Positions 28,361-36,653 are shown, numbered from the stretch's first letter. The stretch is 64,000 nucleotides of DNA from Novosphingobium sp. 28-62-57 (GCA_002256985.1 NCGO01000006.1:1-64000), one strand, 5' to 3'. Notes: a model not told the origin generated them from the letters alone. Program-made: numbers and translations.

Positions 28361-28400
28361 GCGTCTAGGTGCTGCTAGGTGCATCTAGGTGCATCTAGGT
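28361..28400. repeat. Four 10-bp tandem repeats between the sensor and sigma genes
   Basis: The units are GCGTCTAGGT, GCTGCTAGGT, GCATCTAGGT and GCATCTAGGT. The first of these bases overlap the 3' end of the sensor gene, whose stop codon is formed by one unit. On the coding strand each unit gives CTAG with a TAG stop. Confidence 0.85.
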
Positions 28401-28832
28401 GTCGTTCGGAACTGTCAGCGCGCGCGCAATTTCCCGGTCAAAAATCGCCTGCTGCGAAGGGGTTAGCACCGCTCTCATGGCAAACACGTGGGCCAGGGTT
28501 GCCTTTTGCAATTCCCCCATCGCCATGTGCGAAGCATCGACCGCCGCGCCCACTTTCGGGCCGATCTGTTGTTCGGCCTCGATCGCCTTGGCCAGCGCGA
28601 TGTTGGATTGCCGCAACTGCGCGTCGAGTGCCTTGCGCCTGTTGGAAAAGTCCGCCTCCAACTGGTCGATCTGCGCCTCCTGCTGCGCGGTCAGATCCAG
28701 CCGGTCGTGCATCAGCTGGTGCAATTCGCTCCCGTGATGCGCGGGCATAACGGTGCGCGCAAAGTGGCTGGCAGCCAGCGCCACAGCGGCAGAGAGCACC
28801 GCGACAAAGACGTAGCGAAGGGCAGGGGCCAT
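28395..28832 (-). CDS. CnrX-like periplasmic metal sensor
   Basis: A 145-residue membrane-anchored sensor: an N-terminal membrane segment (about 7-25), then a helical periplasmic hairpin. The CnrX metal ligands known from Cupriavidus (H42, H46, E63, H119, M123) all appear four residues earlier here: H38, H42, E59, H115 and M119. Ligand set and spacing therefore match a Ni/Co/Cu-type sensor. It starts at the stop of the CnrY-like gene (TGATG) and precedes the sigma gene by 36 nt. The metal actually sensed is unproven; neighbours argue for copper. Confidence 0.85.
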   Translation of the reverse strand: MAPALRYVFVAVLSAAVALAASHFARTVMPAHHGSELHQLMHDRLDLTAQQEAQIDQLEADFSNRRKALDAQLRQSNIALAKAIEAEQQIGPKVGAAVDASHMAMGELQKATLAHVFAMRAVLTPSQQAIFDREIARALTVPNDT

Positions 28833-29089
28833 CAGTCTGCCAGCAAGTGCGAGGGGGCGGATTGCGGCACACCGAACAACGGCTCTGCCTGCGCGGGCGC
28901 TGCAGGCGCAACCGATCCCGCGATGCCCACAACAGCCGCAGCCGCCACCGCCAGCACCATCCCGCGCTGCGCCGTGGCTTGTTCATGCCTCAGCGCAAGG
29001 CCTTGGAACACGTCGCTTTCCAGCGACGAGAGCGCCGATGGCGGAGCTTTGGCGGCAAGTGCGCCCAAGAGAGTATCGATGTCTGCCAT
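28832..29089 (-). CDS. CnrY-like anti-sigma membrane protein
   Basis: An 85-residue protein with a cytosolic N-terminus of about 42 residues (ALSSLESDVFQGLALRHE, the likely sigma-binding helix), one membrane segment (about 43-63) and a short periplasmic tail. The size, topology and place before a CnrX-like sensor and an ECF sigma are those of CnrY. Sequence similarity itself is weak, so the call rests mostly on context. Confidence 0.65.
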   Translation of the reverse strand: MADIDTLLGALAAKAPPSALSSLESDVFQGLALRHEQATAQRGMVLAVAAAAVVGIAGSVAPAAPAQAEPLFGVPQSAPSHLLAD

Positions 29090-29121
29090 CGCAGGCGTGG
29101 TCCTTTTACATCATCGAAACT

Positions 29122-29211
29122 CGTCATGCTGAACTTGTTTCAGCATCCATTCCTCGTCCCAAGCAGCAGCCTGATCGGCAAAATGGATCCTGAAACAAGT
29201 TCAGGATGACG
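29122..29211. repeat. 90-bp palindromic repeat family B, copy 1
   Basis: 30-bp arms with two mismatches (beginning CGTCATGCTGAACTTG and ending CAAGTTCAGGATGACG) around a 30-nt centre. Copies of exactly 90 bp also occur at 31927-32016 and 36654-36743. Confidence 0.92.
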
Positions 29212-29244
29212 TTTAAGCAGAAAGTGAATTCTGTCGCACACCAC

Positions 29245-29273
29245 CATTACGCACGGCACTGCCAAATCCCTCA
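29245..29273 (-). promoter_or_regulatory. Candidate ECF promoter for the anti-sigma/sensor/sigma/copAB operon
   Basis: On the minus strand TGAGGGAT (plus 29266-29273) is followed after 14 nt by CGTAATG. The same spacing occurs on the plus strand toward copC. It lies about 160 nt upstream of the first gene of the operon, with repeat family B between. Confidence 0.6.
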
Positions 29274-29294
29274 AGACAAAATTTTGCTAAACTG

Positions 29295-29323
29295 TGAGGG
29301 ATCACACGCCGGATTGCGTAAAG
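29295..29323 (+). promoter_or_regulatory. Candidate ECF promoter for copCD
   Basis: TGAGGGAT (29295-29302), then 14 nt, then CGTAAAG (29317-29323), about 30 nt before the copC start. It is the mirror image in design of the minus-strand site at 29245-29273. Confidence 0.65.
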
Positions 29324-29354
29324 TCGGCAAGATCATCTGCCGAAAGGACTTTCC

Positions 29355-29732
29355 ATGCGCCGTCTCGCCCTCCTTGCCGCCCCGGCCCTTGCCATGCTTG
29401 CCCTGCCCGGCGCGGCCTTGGCGCATCCCAAGCTGGTTTCATCGACGCCTGCGGCAAACACGGCGGTGGCCAAGCCGACGAAGCTGACGCTGACGTTCTC
29501 CGAAGACCTCGTCGCCCCGCTCTCGGGCATTGAACTGGTGATGACCAGCATGCCCGGCATGGCCAACCACGCGCCTATGCCGATCAAGGGTTTCAAGAGC
29601 GAAGTGAAAGGCAAGGTCCTGACCGTCACACTGCCGCGCGCACTGCCTGCCGGGACGTATGACCTGACGTGGCACGCGGTGGCGGGTGACCAGCATCGCA
29701 TTGAAGGAAAATACAGCTTCACCGCACGCTAA
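29355..29732 (+). CDS. copC: Periplasmic copper-binding protein CopC
   Basis: A 125-residue exported protein with signal ending GAALAHPKL; the His immediately after cleavage is the CopC Cu(II) ligand. The fold is marked by KLTLTFSEDLVAPLSG and the WHAVAGDQHRIEGKYSF C-terminus, and an internal Met/His patch (MTSMPGMANHAPM) is present. It carries copper in the periplasm and overlaps copD by about 47 nt in another frame. Confidence 0.93.
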   Translation: MRRLALLAAPALAMLALPGAALAHPKLVSSTPAANTAVAKPTKLTLTFSEDLVAPLSGIELVMTSMPGMANHAPMPIKGFKSEVKGKVLTVTLPRALPAGTYDLTWHAVAGDQHRIEGKYSFTAR

Positions 29733-30579
29733 ACCCTTGGAATCGGGGGGCTTGATCGCGGCGCGCGCGGCAGCATATGTCGCGCTGCTGCTGGTGGCGG
29801 GGCTGCCGCTGCAGGCGCTTTCGTCCGGGCGCGTGGTGTCTGGCCGGATGCGGGCGGTGCTGGCCCTGCTGGCGCTGATTGCCGGAGCAGCCTCTGTCTG
29901 GTGGGCGCTGGAAAGCGTGGCCGCGATGGCGGGGCTCCCACTGGCCGAACTCGATCAGCCTACCGCCGAGGCCGTGCTGGCGGCAACGCCGCTGGGCGCG
30001 GTCATGGAATGGCGGCTGACCGCGCTGGCCTGCGTGATCATGGCGGCGATCGTGCCGCTCAAAGTGCTACGCCTGCCGATGATGGCGTTGGCAGGCGCGG
30101 TGGCGCTGTGTTCGATGGCGCTGACAGGCCATGCTGGGGCGAGCGAATACGCGCTGCACCGCTGGGCCGATGGGCTGCATCTGCTGGCCGCGGCGCTGTG
30201 GATTGGCGCGCTGGCAGCGTTTTTGAGCGATGCCGTGCGGCGCAGATCCGATGTCGCGGGTCTTGCCCGCTTTGCGCGCACGGGCAGCGTGGTGGTGGCG
30301 GTGCTGGTCCTGACCGGGGTGGTCAATACGCTGGCTATTGCCGGATTACCGCCGGTTCTGGACAGCCGCTGGTTCTGGCTTCTGGGCGTGAAGATTGCGC
30401 TGTTCGGCCTGATGCTGGCGCTGGCCGCTCACAACCGCTGGCGCATTGTGCCCGCGCTGGAACGCGGCGATGGCGGGGCCGAGGCGCGGCTGCGGCGGTC
30501 TTTATCGCTGGAAATGGCCGCAGGGGTGGGCGTGGTCATGGTGGTGGCGATGCTGGGTGTGCTCGATCCTGCTGCATGA
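29686..30579 (+). CDS. copD: Copper uptake/resistance membrane protein CopD
   Basis: An up to 297-residue polytopic inner-membrane protein with about eight hydrophobic segments, including LALLALIAGAASVWWALE and MALTGHAGASEYALHRWADG, whose His residues match CopD. The start is uncertain: GTG at 29686 gives overlap with copC, while TTG at 29737 or 29752 would begin closer to the first membrane segment (LIAARAAAYVALLLVAG). It probably moves copper across the inner membrane with CopC as donor or acceptor. Confidence 0.85.
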   Translation: MTSIALKENTASPHAKPLESGGLIAARAAAYVALLLVAGLPLQALSSGRVVSGRMRAVLALLALIAGAASVWWALESVAAMAGLPLAELDQPTAEAVLAATPLGAVMEWRLTALACVIMAAIVPLKVLRLPMMALAGAVALCSMALTGHAGASEYALHRWADGLHLLAAALWIGALAAFLSDAVRRRSDVAGLARFARTGSVVVAVLVLTGVVNTLAIAGLPPVLDSRWFWLLGVKIALFGLMLALAAHNRWRIVPALERGDGGAEARLRRSLSLEMAAGVGVVMVVAMLGVLDPAA

Positions 30580-30669
30580 TCGCAACAAAGAATTCCCGCA
30601 TGGACGCTTGACCGCATTCGCCGATGGCTTAGCTCTTTATCCGTTGCAATCCGCAATGGGAGAGTGCGA

Positions 30670-31041
30670 ATGTTCAGCCATGTGATGGTGGGCGCCGATG
30701 ATATGGACGCCGCCAAGAAGTTCTATGACGCCACGTTTGCCGCATTCGGTGGCCCTGCAGCGATCACCGATCCGTTGGGGCGGCTGATTTATATGCACAA
30801 TGGCAGCATGTTCATCGTGACCAAGCCGATCAATGGCGAAGCGGCTTGCGGTGCAAATGGCGGCACCATCGGTTTCCGCATGAGCCCCGAGCAGGCCAAT
30901 GCCTGGCACGCAGCGGGCGTGGCCGCTGGCGGCACCGCGTGCGAAGATCCGCCGGGACCGCGCGAAGGTTCGCCCTATTACCTCGCCTATCTGCGCGATC
31001 CGGCTGGCAACAAGCTGTGCGCACTGGACGTTATCGCCTGA
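30670..31041 (+). CDS. VOC (glyoxalase/dioxygenase fold) protein
   Basis: A 123-residue single VOC module, beginning MFSHVMVGADDMDAAKKFY with the first metal-position His, and closing AYLRDPAGNKLCAL. It resembles small lactoylglutathione lyase-like proteins of unknown substrate. The ATG at 30670 is preferred over GTG at 30664 because GGGAGA is well spaced from it. Its stop overlaps the S-formylglutathione hydrolase start by 1 nt, which suggests a role in aldehyde or glutathione adduct metabolism. Confidence 0.82.
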   Translation: MFSHVMVGADDMDAAKKFYDATFAAFGGPAAITDPLGRLIYMHNGSMFIVTKPINGEAACGANGGTIGFRMSPEQANAWHAAGVAAGGTACEDPPGPREGSPYYLAYLRDPAGNKLCALDVIA

Positions 31042-31889
31042 TGACGCTGGAGACGGTCTCTTCTTCGAAAGCGCACGGCGGAACGCTGGGCGTCTACAAG
31101 CATGAATCGTCCGCAACGGGGACGGGAATGACCTTTTCGGTCTTCCTGCCCCCACAGGCGACGGTTCAGGGCGCGAAATTGCCTGTGCTGGTCTATCTTT
31201 CGGGGCTGACCTGCACCCACGCCAATGTGACCGATAAGGGCGAATATCGCCGCGCTTGCGCTGAACATGGCATTGTGTTTGTGGCGCCAGACACTTCGCC
31301 GCGGGGCGAGGGCGTGGCCGATGATGCTGACGGGGCCTATGACTTTGGCCTTGGCGCGGGGTTCTATGTCAACGCCACGCAAGCGCCGTTCGCGCAGCAC
31401 TATCGCATGTGGGATTACATTACCGAGGAACTGCCCGCCCTGCTGGGCGCGAACTTCCCGGTCGATCTGGAGCGCATGGGTATCACCGGCCATTCGATGG
31501 GCGGCCACGGTGCGCTGACATTGGGGCTGACTTATCCTGAGCGGTTCAAATCGCTTTCTGCCTTTGCGCCGATTGTGGCGCCGGGGCAGGTGCCGTGGGG
31601 GCACAAGGCGCTGGGCGGCTATCTGGGCGAGGACCGCGCTGCATGGCGTGCGCATGATGCCGTGGCGCTGATCGAGGATGGCAAGCGACCCGCCGGCGCG
31701 GTGCTGGTGGATCAGGGTGAGGCGGATGGCTTTTTGGCCGAGCAGCTGCGCCCGGAACTGCTGGCGGCGGCGTGCAAGGCTGCGGGCGTGGACCTGACGC
31801 TGCGGATGCAGCCGGGGTATGACCATAGCTACAACTTCATCTCGACGTTCATGGAAGACCATGTGCGCTGGCACGCGGAGCGGTTGTAG
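31041..31889 (+). CDS. fghA: S-formylglutathione hydrolase
   Basis: Hydrolyses S-formylglutathione to formate and glutathione in formaldehyde detoxification. The 282-residue alpha/beta hydrolase has LVYLSGLTCTHANV (oxyanion region), nucleophile Ser in GHSMGGHGAL, and the catalytic His in GYDHSYNF. The length is standard. No glutathione-dependent formaldehyde dehydrogenase is in the window; the coupled upstream VOC gene is the only partner here. Confidence 0.92.
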   Translation: MTLETVSSSKAHGGTLGVYKHESSATGTGMTFSVFLPPQATVQGAKLPVLVYLSGLTCTHANVTDKGEYRRACAEHGIVFVAPDTSPRGEGVADDADGAYDFGLGAGFYVNATQAPFAQHYRMWDYITEELPALLGANFPVDLERMGITGHSMGGHGALTLGLTYPERFKSLSAFAPIVAPGQVPWGHKALGGYLGEDRAAWRAHDAVALIEDGKRPAGAVLVDQGEADGFLAEQLRPELLAAACKAAGVDLTLRMQPGYDHSYNFISTFMEDHVRWHAERL

Positions 31890-31926
31890 GGGGTATGTCG
31901 TGTAGGCAGCGCCATCCGACCAAACT

Positions 31927-32016
31927 CGTCATGCTGAACTTGTTTCAGCATCCATTTCTCCCCACGAACGGCAGCTTGATTGGCACAATGGATCCTGAAA
32001 CAAGTTCAGGATGACG
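31927..32016. repeat. 90-bp palindromic repeat family B, copy 2
   Basis: The same 30-bp arms as copy 1, with a different centre, between fghA and an alpha/beta hydrolase on the same strand. The right edge ends 18 nt before the next start. Confidence 0.92.
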
Positions 32017-32034
32017 TGAAGGGGCGATGGTAAC

Positions 32035-32988
32035 GTGCCAAACGCCGGACCAGACAGGACACGCCGCTTGAAAATCATCCGCTGGATCGCAGGCATTACC
32101 GTGGCAGCAATCGCGGCCCTTGCGATCTGGCTCTACGCGCCAGACAAACCCCGCGCCGCGCTTGAGGCCGCATATCCGGGCGAATACCGCACCGTCGATG
32201 GCACGCGGCTGCGGTTGCGCGATACTGGGCCGCGCGATGGGCCTGCGGTGATCCTGCTGCATGGATTCGGCGCGAGTCTGGAAACGTGGGAGGGCTGGGC
32301 CAGGCCGCTGTCCGCACGATACCGGGTGATCCGGTTCGATCTGCCGGGCTTTGGCCTGACCGGGGCCGATCCGACCGGCGATTACAGCGATGCGCGCGCG
32401 GTGCAGCTGATGGCCGGGCTGATGGACCAGCTGGGCGTGGCCCGCGCCAGCGTGATCGGCAATTCGCTGGGCGGGCGGATTGCGTGGACTTTTGCCGCGC
32501 AGCAGCCGGACCGGGTGGAGCGGCTGGTGCTGGTATCGCCCGATGGCTTTGCCAGTCCCGGCTTTGACTATGGCAAGGCCCCGGACGTTCCGCTGATGAT
32601 GAAGGCGCTGCCCTACACCGCACCGCGCGCGATGCTGAAGGCCAATCTGGCGGCGGCTTATGCGAAGCCGGAGCGGCTGAGCGAGGCCACCGTGGACCGC
32701 TACCGCGACCTGATGCTGGCCCCCAGCGTGCGGGCGGCGATCCTGACGCGCATGGGCCAGACGGTGCTGCGCGATCCGGTGCCAGTGCTGGCGGGCATCA
32801 AAGCGCCAACGCTGCTGCTGTGGGGCGAGGAGGACGCGATGATCCCGATCAGCAATGCGGATGATTACCTGCGCGCCATGCCCAACGCGACGCTGGTGCG
32901 CCTTCCGGGGCTGGGGCATGTTCCGTTTGAGGAAGATGCGGCGGGGTCGCTGGGGGCGGTGGAGCGGTTTTTGTCACTTCAGCCCTAA
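32035..32988 (+). CDS. Membrane-anchored alpha/beta hydrolase
   Basis: A 317-residue hydrolase starting with GTG. It has one N-terminal hydrophobic segment (IAGITVAAIAALAIWLY) that anchors it or acts as an uncleaved signal. The oxyanion HGFGASLETW, nucleophile Ser in IGNSLGGRIA, acidic residue in GEEDAMIP and catalytic His in GLGHVPFEE are all present. The substrate is unknown; epoxide hydrolase- or lipase-like members share this layout. Confidence 0.85.
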   Translation: MPNAGPDRTRRLKIIRWIAGITVAAIAALAIWLYAPDKPRAALEAAYPGEYRTVDGTRLRLRDTGPRDGPAVILLHGFGASLETWEGWARPLSARYRVIRFDLPGFGLTGADPTGDYSDARAVQLMAGLMDQLGVARASVIGNSLGGRIAWTFAAQQPDRVERLVLVSPDGFASPGFDYGKAPDVPLMMKALPYTAPRAMLKANLAAAYAKPERLSEATVDRYRDLMLAPSVRAAILTRMGQTVLRDPVPVLAGIKAPTLLLWGEEDAMIPISNADDYLRAMPNATLVRLPGLGHVPFEEDAAGSLGAVERFLSLQP

Positions 32989-33477
32989 ACGTCGTCGTCA
33001 TGGTCCTTTTCTTCGACGGAAGCAGCATTTCCTAAACCGTTGTAACCGGTGAAGTGCGACAGCACTTTGTAAAACATCAGATTTCCCTCTCATCTCGAAA
33101 GCAGATTATAGTCTGTGATTATCTGTCAAATGATGGGAGAATCTTTAATAATATCATCATGACCTGTGAGAATATTAGCGCTACATAACGATTTACTTTA
33201 AACAAATTAATTCTGTAATCGATTGCATAAAAAGCAAGGATGCTTTATATACGAAAGTTTTTTAAAATAATCGCCATGATGGCAGTGCTGGAAAATTTTA
33301 TAAATAATAGAATGAATCTTTTTCAATTAACATTCAGGCAGGATCCAGTCAGATTTAAGGCGGTGTCTACTTGAGAAGTCGCATGACATGTCGGAGTTGC
33401 AATGGTATCGTTAGGTAACGAAAACATAATGGGCCGCGCCGAGTGAATGTTGCGTCAAGCTTCAAGGGAGAGCGAAC
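32989..33477. other. AT-rich intergenic stretch
   Basis: 489 nt without a gene; from about 33100 to 33370 the sequence becomes markedly AT-rich against a GC-rich genome. A possible promoter is TTGCAT (33223-33228), 16 nt, TTATAT (33245-33250). A small hairpin AAGTGC/GCACTT is at 33052-33067. No tRNA, attachment repeat or transposase remnant was found. Confidence 0.6.
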
Positions 33478-34257
33478 GTGGTCACAATAGCAGGATGCAA
33501 GAAGTCGATCCTTGCAGGGATCGGTGCGGCAATGATGACCGTTTTGGGCGGATCGGGGTTGGCAACGGCTCAAGAAGCAGGGCCGGTCCCGATGGGTGGA
33601 GCTGTCAAGGCAAAGGCTCAAGGGGAAGGTCCGGAAGCAGCCGATCAATTGCGGGGTATTGGTCAATCGAAGGCTTGTGTGGCGGCATACCGCCTCGCAG
33701 GTTACACGGTGACCACGACTGACATTGCTCTCGGAAACGTAACTGCGACACTTGTTCCGCCAAAAAGCCGGCGAACTCTTTGTCAGGAAAAAGCCGAAAA
33801 CAGCTGCAATCATTCTGCGGTTATCGCGATGATCAAACAGAGCATTCCGGTTGGCACGCCAGCGTTCAACAACCTGTGTTCAAACGGCTCAATCCAGGTG
33901 ACATTTGACTCCACGGTCCTTGGTGTCAACAATGAGAAGACGAAAGACGGGAAGTGCATGGCGAGTGTGGCCTGCACAAAATCACCCGTCGTCTGCACTT
34001 GCCCGAGTGGGTGGGCAGGAAATACCGGACCGGGAGCGAACACGACCGACGGTCGTTGCAAGAAGCTTGCATGCCAGCCCAACCAGGTAATGCCGGCACC
34101 GGCCAACGGGACGGTTATCGGAACGGCGCCGCCAGCAACGGGTACCTCGTCAACGTCATGGGGCTTTTCTTGGGGCAACGCATTTTATGCCTGGGGAACT
34201 GCTGCAAACGGCGGCGCACCCACCTGCACGGGCGGTCAATGGACCGGTTATCAATAA
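33478..34257 (+). CDS. Cys-rich secreted protein of unknown function
   Basis: A 259-residue protein from GTG, with GGGAGAG just upstream. It has a signal peptide (SILAGIGAAMMTVLGGSG), cleaved near ATAQE. The mature part has eleven cysteines, including VCTCPSGWAG and RCKKLACQP, the latter two resembling small disulfide-knit modules. The last 60 residues are Gly/Ser/Thr-rich (TGTSSTSWGFSWGNAF). I recognise no family. The next gene, 151 nt downstream, is a DsbA-like oxidoreductase, suggesting it makes the disulfides of this protein. Base composition is lower in GC than neighbours. Confidence 0.72.
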   Translation: MVTIAGCKKSILAGIGAAMMTVLGGSGLATAQEAGPVPMGGAVKAKAQGEGPEAADQLRGIGQSKACVAAYRLAGYTVTTTDIALGNVTATLVPPKSRRTLCQEKAENSCNHSAVIAMIKQSIPVGTPAFNNLCSNGSIQVTFDSTVLGVNNEKTKDGKCMASVACTKSPVVCTCPSGWAGNTGPGANTTDGRCKKLACQPNQVMPAPANGTVIGTAPPATGTSSTSWGFSWGNAFYAWGTAANGGAPTCTGGQWTGYQ

Positions 34258-34408
34258 GCCCGCCTAAAGCATCGTTTGCGACCAACCTTCGGGGCGCTTT
34301 TTCGCAAAGAATTGGCGCTCCGTCGGTTGCGTTTGGCTTTAGCCTGTTCGGTGTTCTCGATGCCTTGGTCGGGCCTTGGCGCTGATCGCTGTCTGAGATT
34401 GGAAAATC

Positions 34409-35227
34409 ATGAAACTTTGGTCTGCGCTGGCCGTGTGTCTTTCGGGTCTGTTGCTTGGTCAAGGCGTTGCCGCGCGCGAAATCTCTGCTGACGAATTGAC
34501 AAAAGCGTTGGCCAAGCACCCTGATGTGCTGATCGAAGCGATCAAGGCAAACCGAAAGGCGATCTTCGCCATCATCAATCAGACTGGCGTGGAAGAACAG
34601 GAACGCCAACGGCAAGAAGCTGAGGAGGCCGCGAAGCTGGCTTATGAAGAACAGTTCAAAAATCCGTTGAAGCCAGCGATCGACTCCAAAAGTCACATTC
34701 GCGGCCAGAATACCGCGCGCCTGACTCTTGTGGAATATGCTGACTTTGAATGCCCTTATTGTGCTTCCAGTGTTGCAGTAGTGGATGAATTGCGAGCGAA
34801 ATACGGTCAGGATATTCGGATTGTATTCAAGAATTTTCCGCTACCATTCCATCCCCAAGCAATGCCAGCCGCGCAATGGTTTGAGGCAGTGGCAATGCAG
34901 TCGCCGGAGGCCGCTTGGTCTTTTCACGATGTATTGTTCAAAAATCAGGACAAATTGGGCATCGATTTCTTTCGTAAAACCGCAGCGAGCCTTGGCGTAG
35001 ATGTGAAGAAATGTGAAGCTGACGCATCGAGCGAAGCAGTGAAGCAACGCATATCTGCCGATATTGATGAAGCAATTAAATTCAATTTTGATGGTACCCC
35101 GGGCTTTCTTTTGAATGGCATCCCTGTTCGCGGGGCGTTTCCAGTAGAACACTTTGAAGGAATCATAAAAAAACTGGAGCTTGCAGCACAGCCTGCCGAG
35201 GTAAGTGTTACCACGCCAGCCGAGTAG
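34409..35227 (+). CDS. DsbA-family periplasmic thiol oxidoreductase
   Basis: A 272-residue exported protein (signal ending GQGVAARE). A helical extension of about 75 residues, rich in Glu/Lys (ERQRQEAEEAAKLAYEEQ), precedes a DsbA thioredoxin domain with the active site ECPYCAS and the cis-Pro loop FDGTPGFLLNG. It should oxidise or isomerise disulfides in the periplasm. It follows the Cys-rich secreted gene on the same strand and shares its lower GC content, which supports a functional pair. Confidence 0.85.
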   Translation: MKLWSALAVCLSGLLLGQGVAAREISADELTKALAKHPDVLIEAIKANRKAIFAIINQTGVEEQERQRQEAEEAAKLAYEEQFKNPLKPAIDSKSHIRGQNTARLTLVEYADFECPYCASSVAVVDELRAKYGQDIRIVFKNFPLPFHPQAMPAAQWFEAVAMQSPEAAWSFHDVLFKNQDKLGIDFFRKTAASLGVDVKKCEADASSEAVKQRISADIDEAIKFNFDGTPGFLLNGIPVRGAFPVEHFEGIIKKLELAAQPAEVSVTTPAE

Positions 35228-35270
35228 TCTTTGCAACGGATCTGCGAGCCTGCACGCTGCACGGCAAACC

Positions 35271-36161
35271 TCAAGGATAACTCACCGTAGTCGCCACCTT
35301 GGGGAGCGGGATGAACTCCACCTCATCGCCCGGCACTTTGGGAAACCGCCCTTCCTGCCAGTCAGCCTTGGCTTGATTGATCCGCTCGCGGCTGGAGCTG
35401 ACGAAGTTCCACCAGACGTGGCGTTTGGTGGTGAAGGTTTCGCCGCCCATCAGCATTACGCGGCCGCCGGTTTCGGATTGCAGTTTCAGGACGGCTCCGG
35501 GGGCGAGGACGACGAGGTCGTAGAGCGCGAGGGCGTGGCCGTCGATGGTGGCTTGGCCGCCGACGAGCATCACCGCGCGTTCGTCGGCTTCGGCGTCTAT
35601 TGGTAGCGCCCCGCCCGGGGCGAGGACGATGTCGGCGTAGATGGTGGCGGCGTGTTGGGTGGTGGGGGCGGTCTTGCCCCATAGGGTGCCCATGATGACG
35701 GTGGCGGCGGCGCAGACGTCTTCTACCACCGGCAGGGCGGTGATCTGTTCGAAGGCGGGGGCCACTTCTTCCTTGCCGTCGGGCAGGGCGAGCCAGGTTT
35801 GCATTCCGTAGAGGTGGGGGCCGCCGGGGCGTTCGGTTTGCGGTGAGCGTTCGGAATGGACGATGCCGCTGCCGGCGGTCATCAGGTTGACTTGGCCGGG
35901 GCGGATCGTGGCGAAGGAGCCGAGGCTGTCGCGGTGGTCTATCGCGCCTTCGAACAGCCAGGTGACTGTGGCGAGGTTGATGTGCGGGTGGGGGCGCACG
36001 TCCATGGCGGTGCCTGCGGGCAAATGCGCGGGGCCGAACTGGTCGACGAAGATGAACGGGCCGACCATCGTGCGCTGGCGCGAGGGAATGGCGCGGCGGA
36101 CCTCGAACGCGCCGAGATCGTGGGCAACCGGGGTGATGGTTTGAATGATCGCGTCGTTCAT
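35271..36161 (-). CDS. Pirin-family cupin protein
   Basis: A 296-residue protein with two cupin-like domains. The first carries the pirin motifs HPHINLATVTWLFEG and GSGIVHSERSP with the metal-binding His/Glu set. The second (from about 180) is a pirin C-terminal domain. Bacterial pirins can act as quercetinase-like dioxygenases or redox regulators. It is in a likely unit with the NUDIX gene just upstream (9 nt gap). Confidence 0.9.
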   Translation of the reverse strand: MNDAIIQTITPVAHDLGAFEVRRAIPSRQRTMVGPFIFVDQFGPAHLPAGTAMDVRPHPHINLATVTWLFEGAIDHRDSLGSFATIRPGQVNLMTAGSGIVHSERSPQTERPGGPHLYGMQTWLALPDGKEEVAPAFEQITALPVVEDVCAAATVIMGTLWGKTAPTTQHAATIYADIVLAPGGALPIDAEADERAVMLVGGQATIDGHALALYDLVVLAPGAVLKLQSETGGRVMLMGGETFTTKRHVWWNFVSSSRERINQAKADWQEGRFPKVPGDEVEFIPLPKVATTVSYP

Positions 36162-36170
36162 TGCTGCGCC

Positions 36171-36620
36171 TTAAAGATCGAGCAGGTCTAGAATGTTCAC
36201 GGGGAACAGCGGTTCTGGCCAGTTTGCCAGATCAGCACGTGTAAACCAGCGAAATTCCTTGATCATTTCGCGCTCTGTCTCGGTGTGGCCCGATGTGTCG
36301 GGCGTGAAGTTTTGCGTCACCACGCGGAAAAAGCGTTCGTCTGCGGTGACAGGTTCACCTGCCAGCGTGACGAAATCATCGGCGCAGCGGGCGACTTCGG
36401 CGCCGCAGGTTTCAACCCGCAGGCCGGTTTCCTCGTAAAGTTCGCGCAACGCGGCGGCGGGGAAGTCTTCGCCCGGGTCGCACTCTCCGCCCACGCCGCA
36501 CCAGAAAGGGCGGCGGTCTGCGGGCACGAAGCGGATGAGCAGGAGACGGTCATGCTCGTCCATCAGCAAGATGCGCGCGGCGCGGCGGATGCGGCGGGTT
36601 GGTGTTGGCTCAGTGTGCAT
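36171..36620 (-). CDS. NUDIX hydrolase
   Basis: A 149-residue pyrophosphohydrolase with the complete NUDIX box (GECDPGEDFPAA, then RELYEETGL), which binds Mg and the diphosphate substrate. The specific nucleotide substrate is unknown. The start is uncertain: ATG at 36620 is used, but a GTG at 36659 lies inside repeat family B and would add 13 residues. Its own stop is 9 nt from the pirin start. Confidence 0.85.
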   Translation of the reverse strand: MHTEPTPTRRIRRAARILLMDEHDRLLLIRFVPADRRPFWCGVGGECDPGEDFPAAALRELYEETGLRVETCGAEVARCADDFVTLAGEPVTADERFFRVVTQNFTPDTSGHTETEREMIKEFRWFTRADLANWPEPLFPVNILDLLDL

Positions 36621-36653
36621 GGTGCTGCCGTTGTGCGCTTCCCTGAGTGCGTT

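Noticed and set aside
28361-28400. Possible short CRISPR-like array
   Set aside because: Units are 10 bp with no spacers; a simple tandem repeat.
33000-33477. Prophage or insertion-sequence remnant in the AT-rich stretch
   Set aside because: No transposase fragment, terminal repeat or attachment-like duplication could be found.
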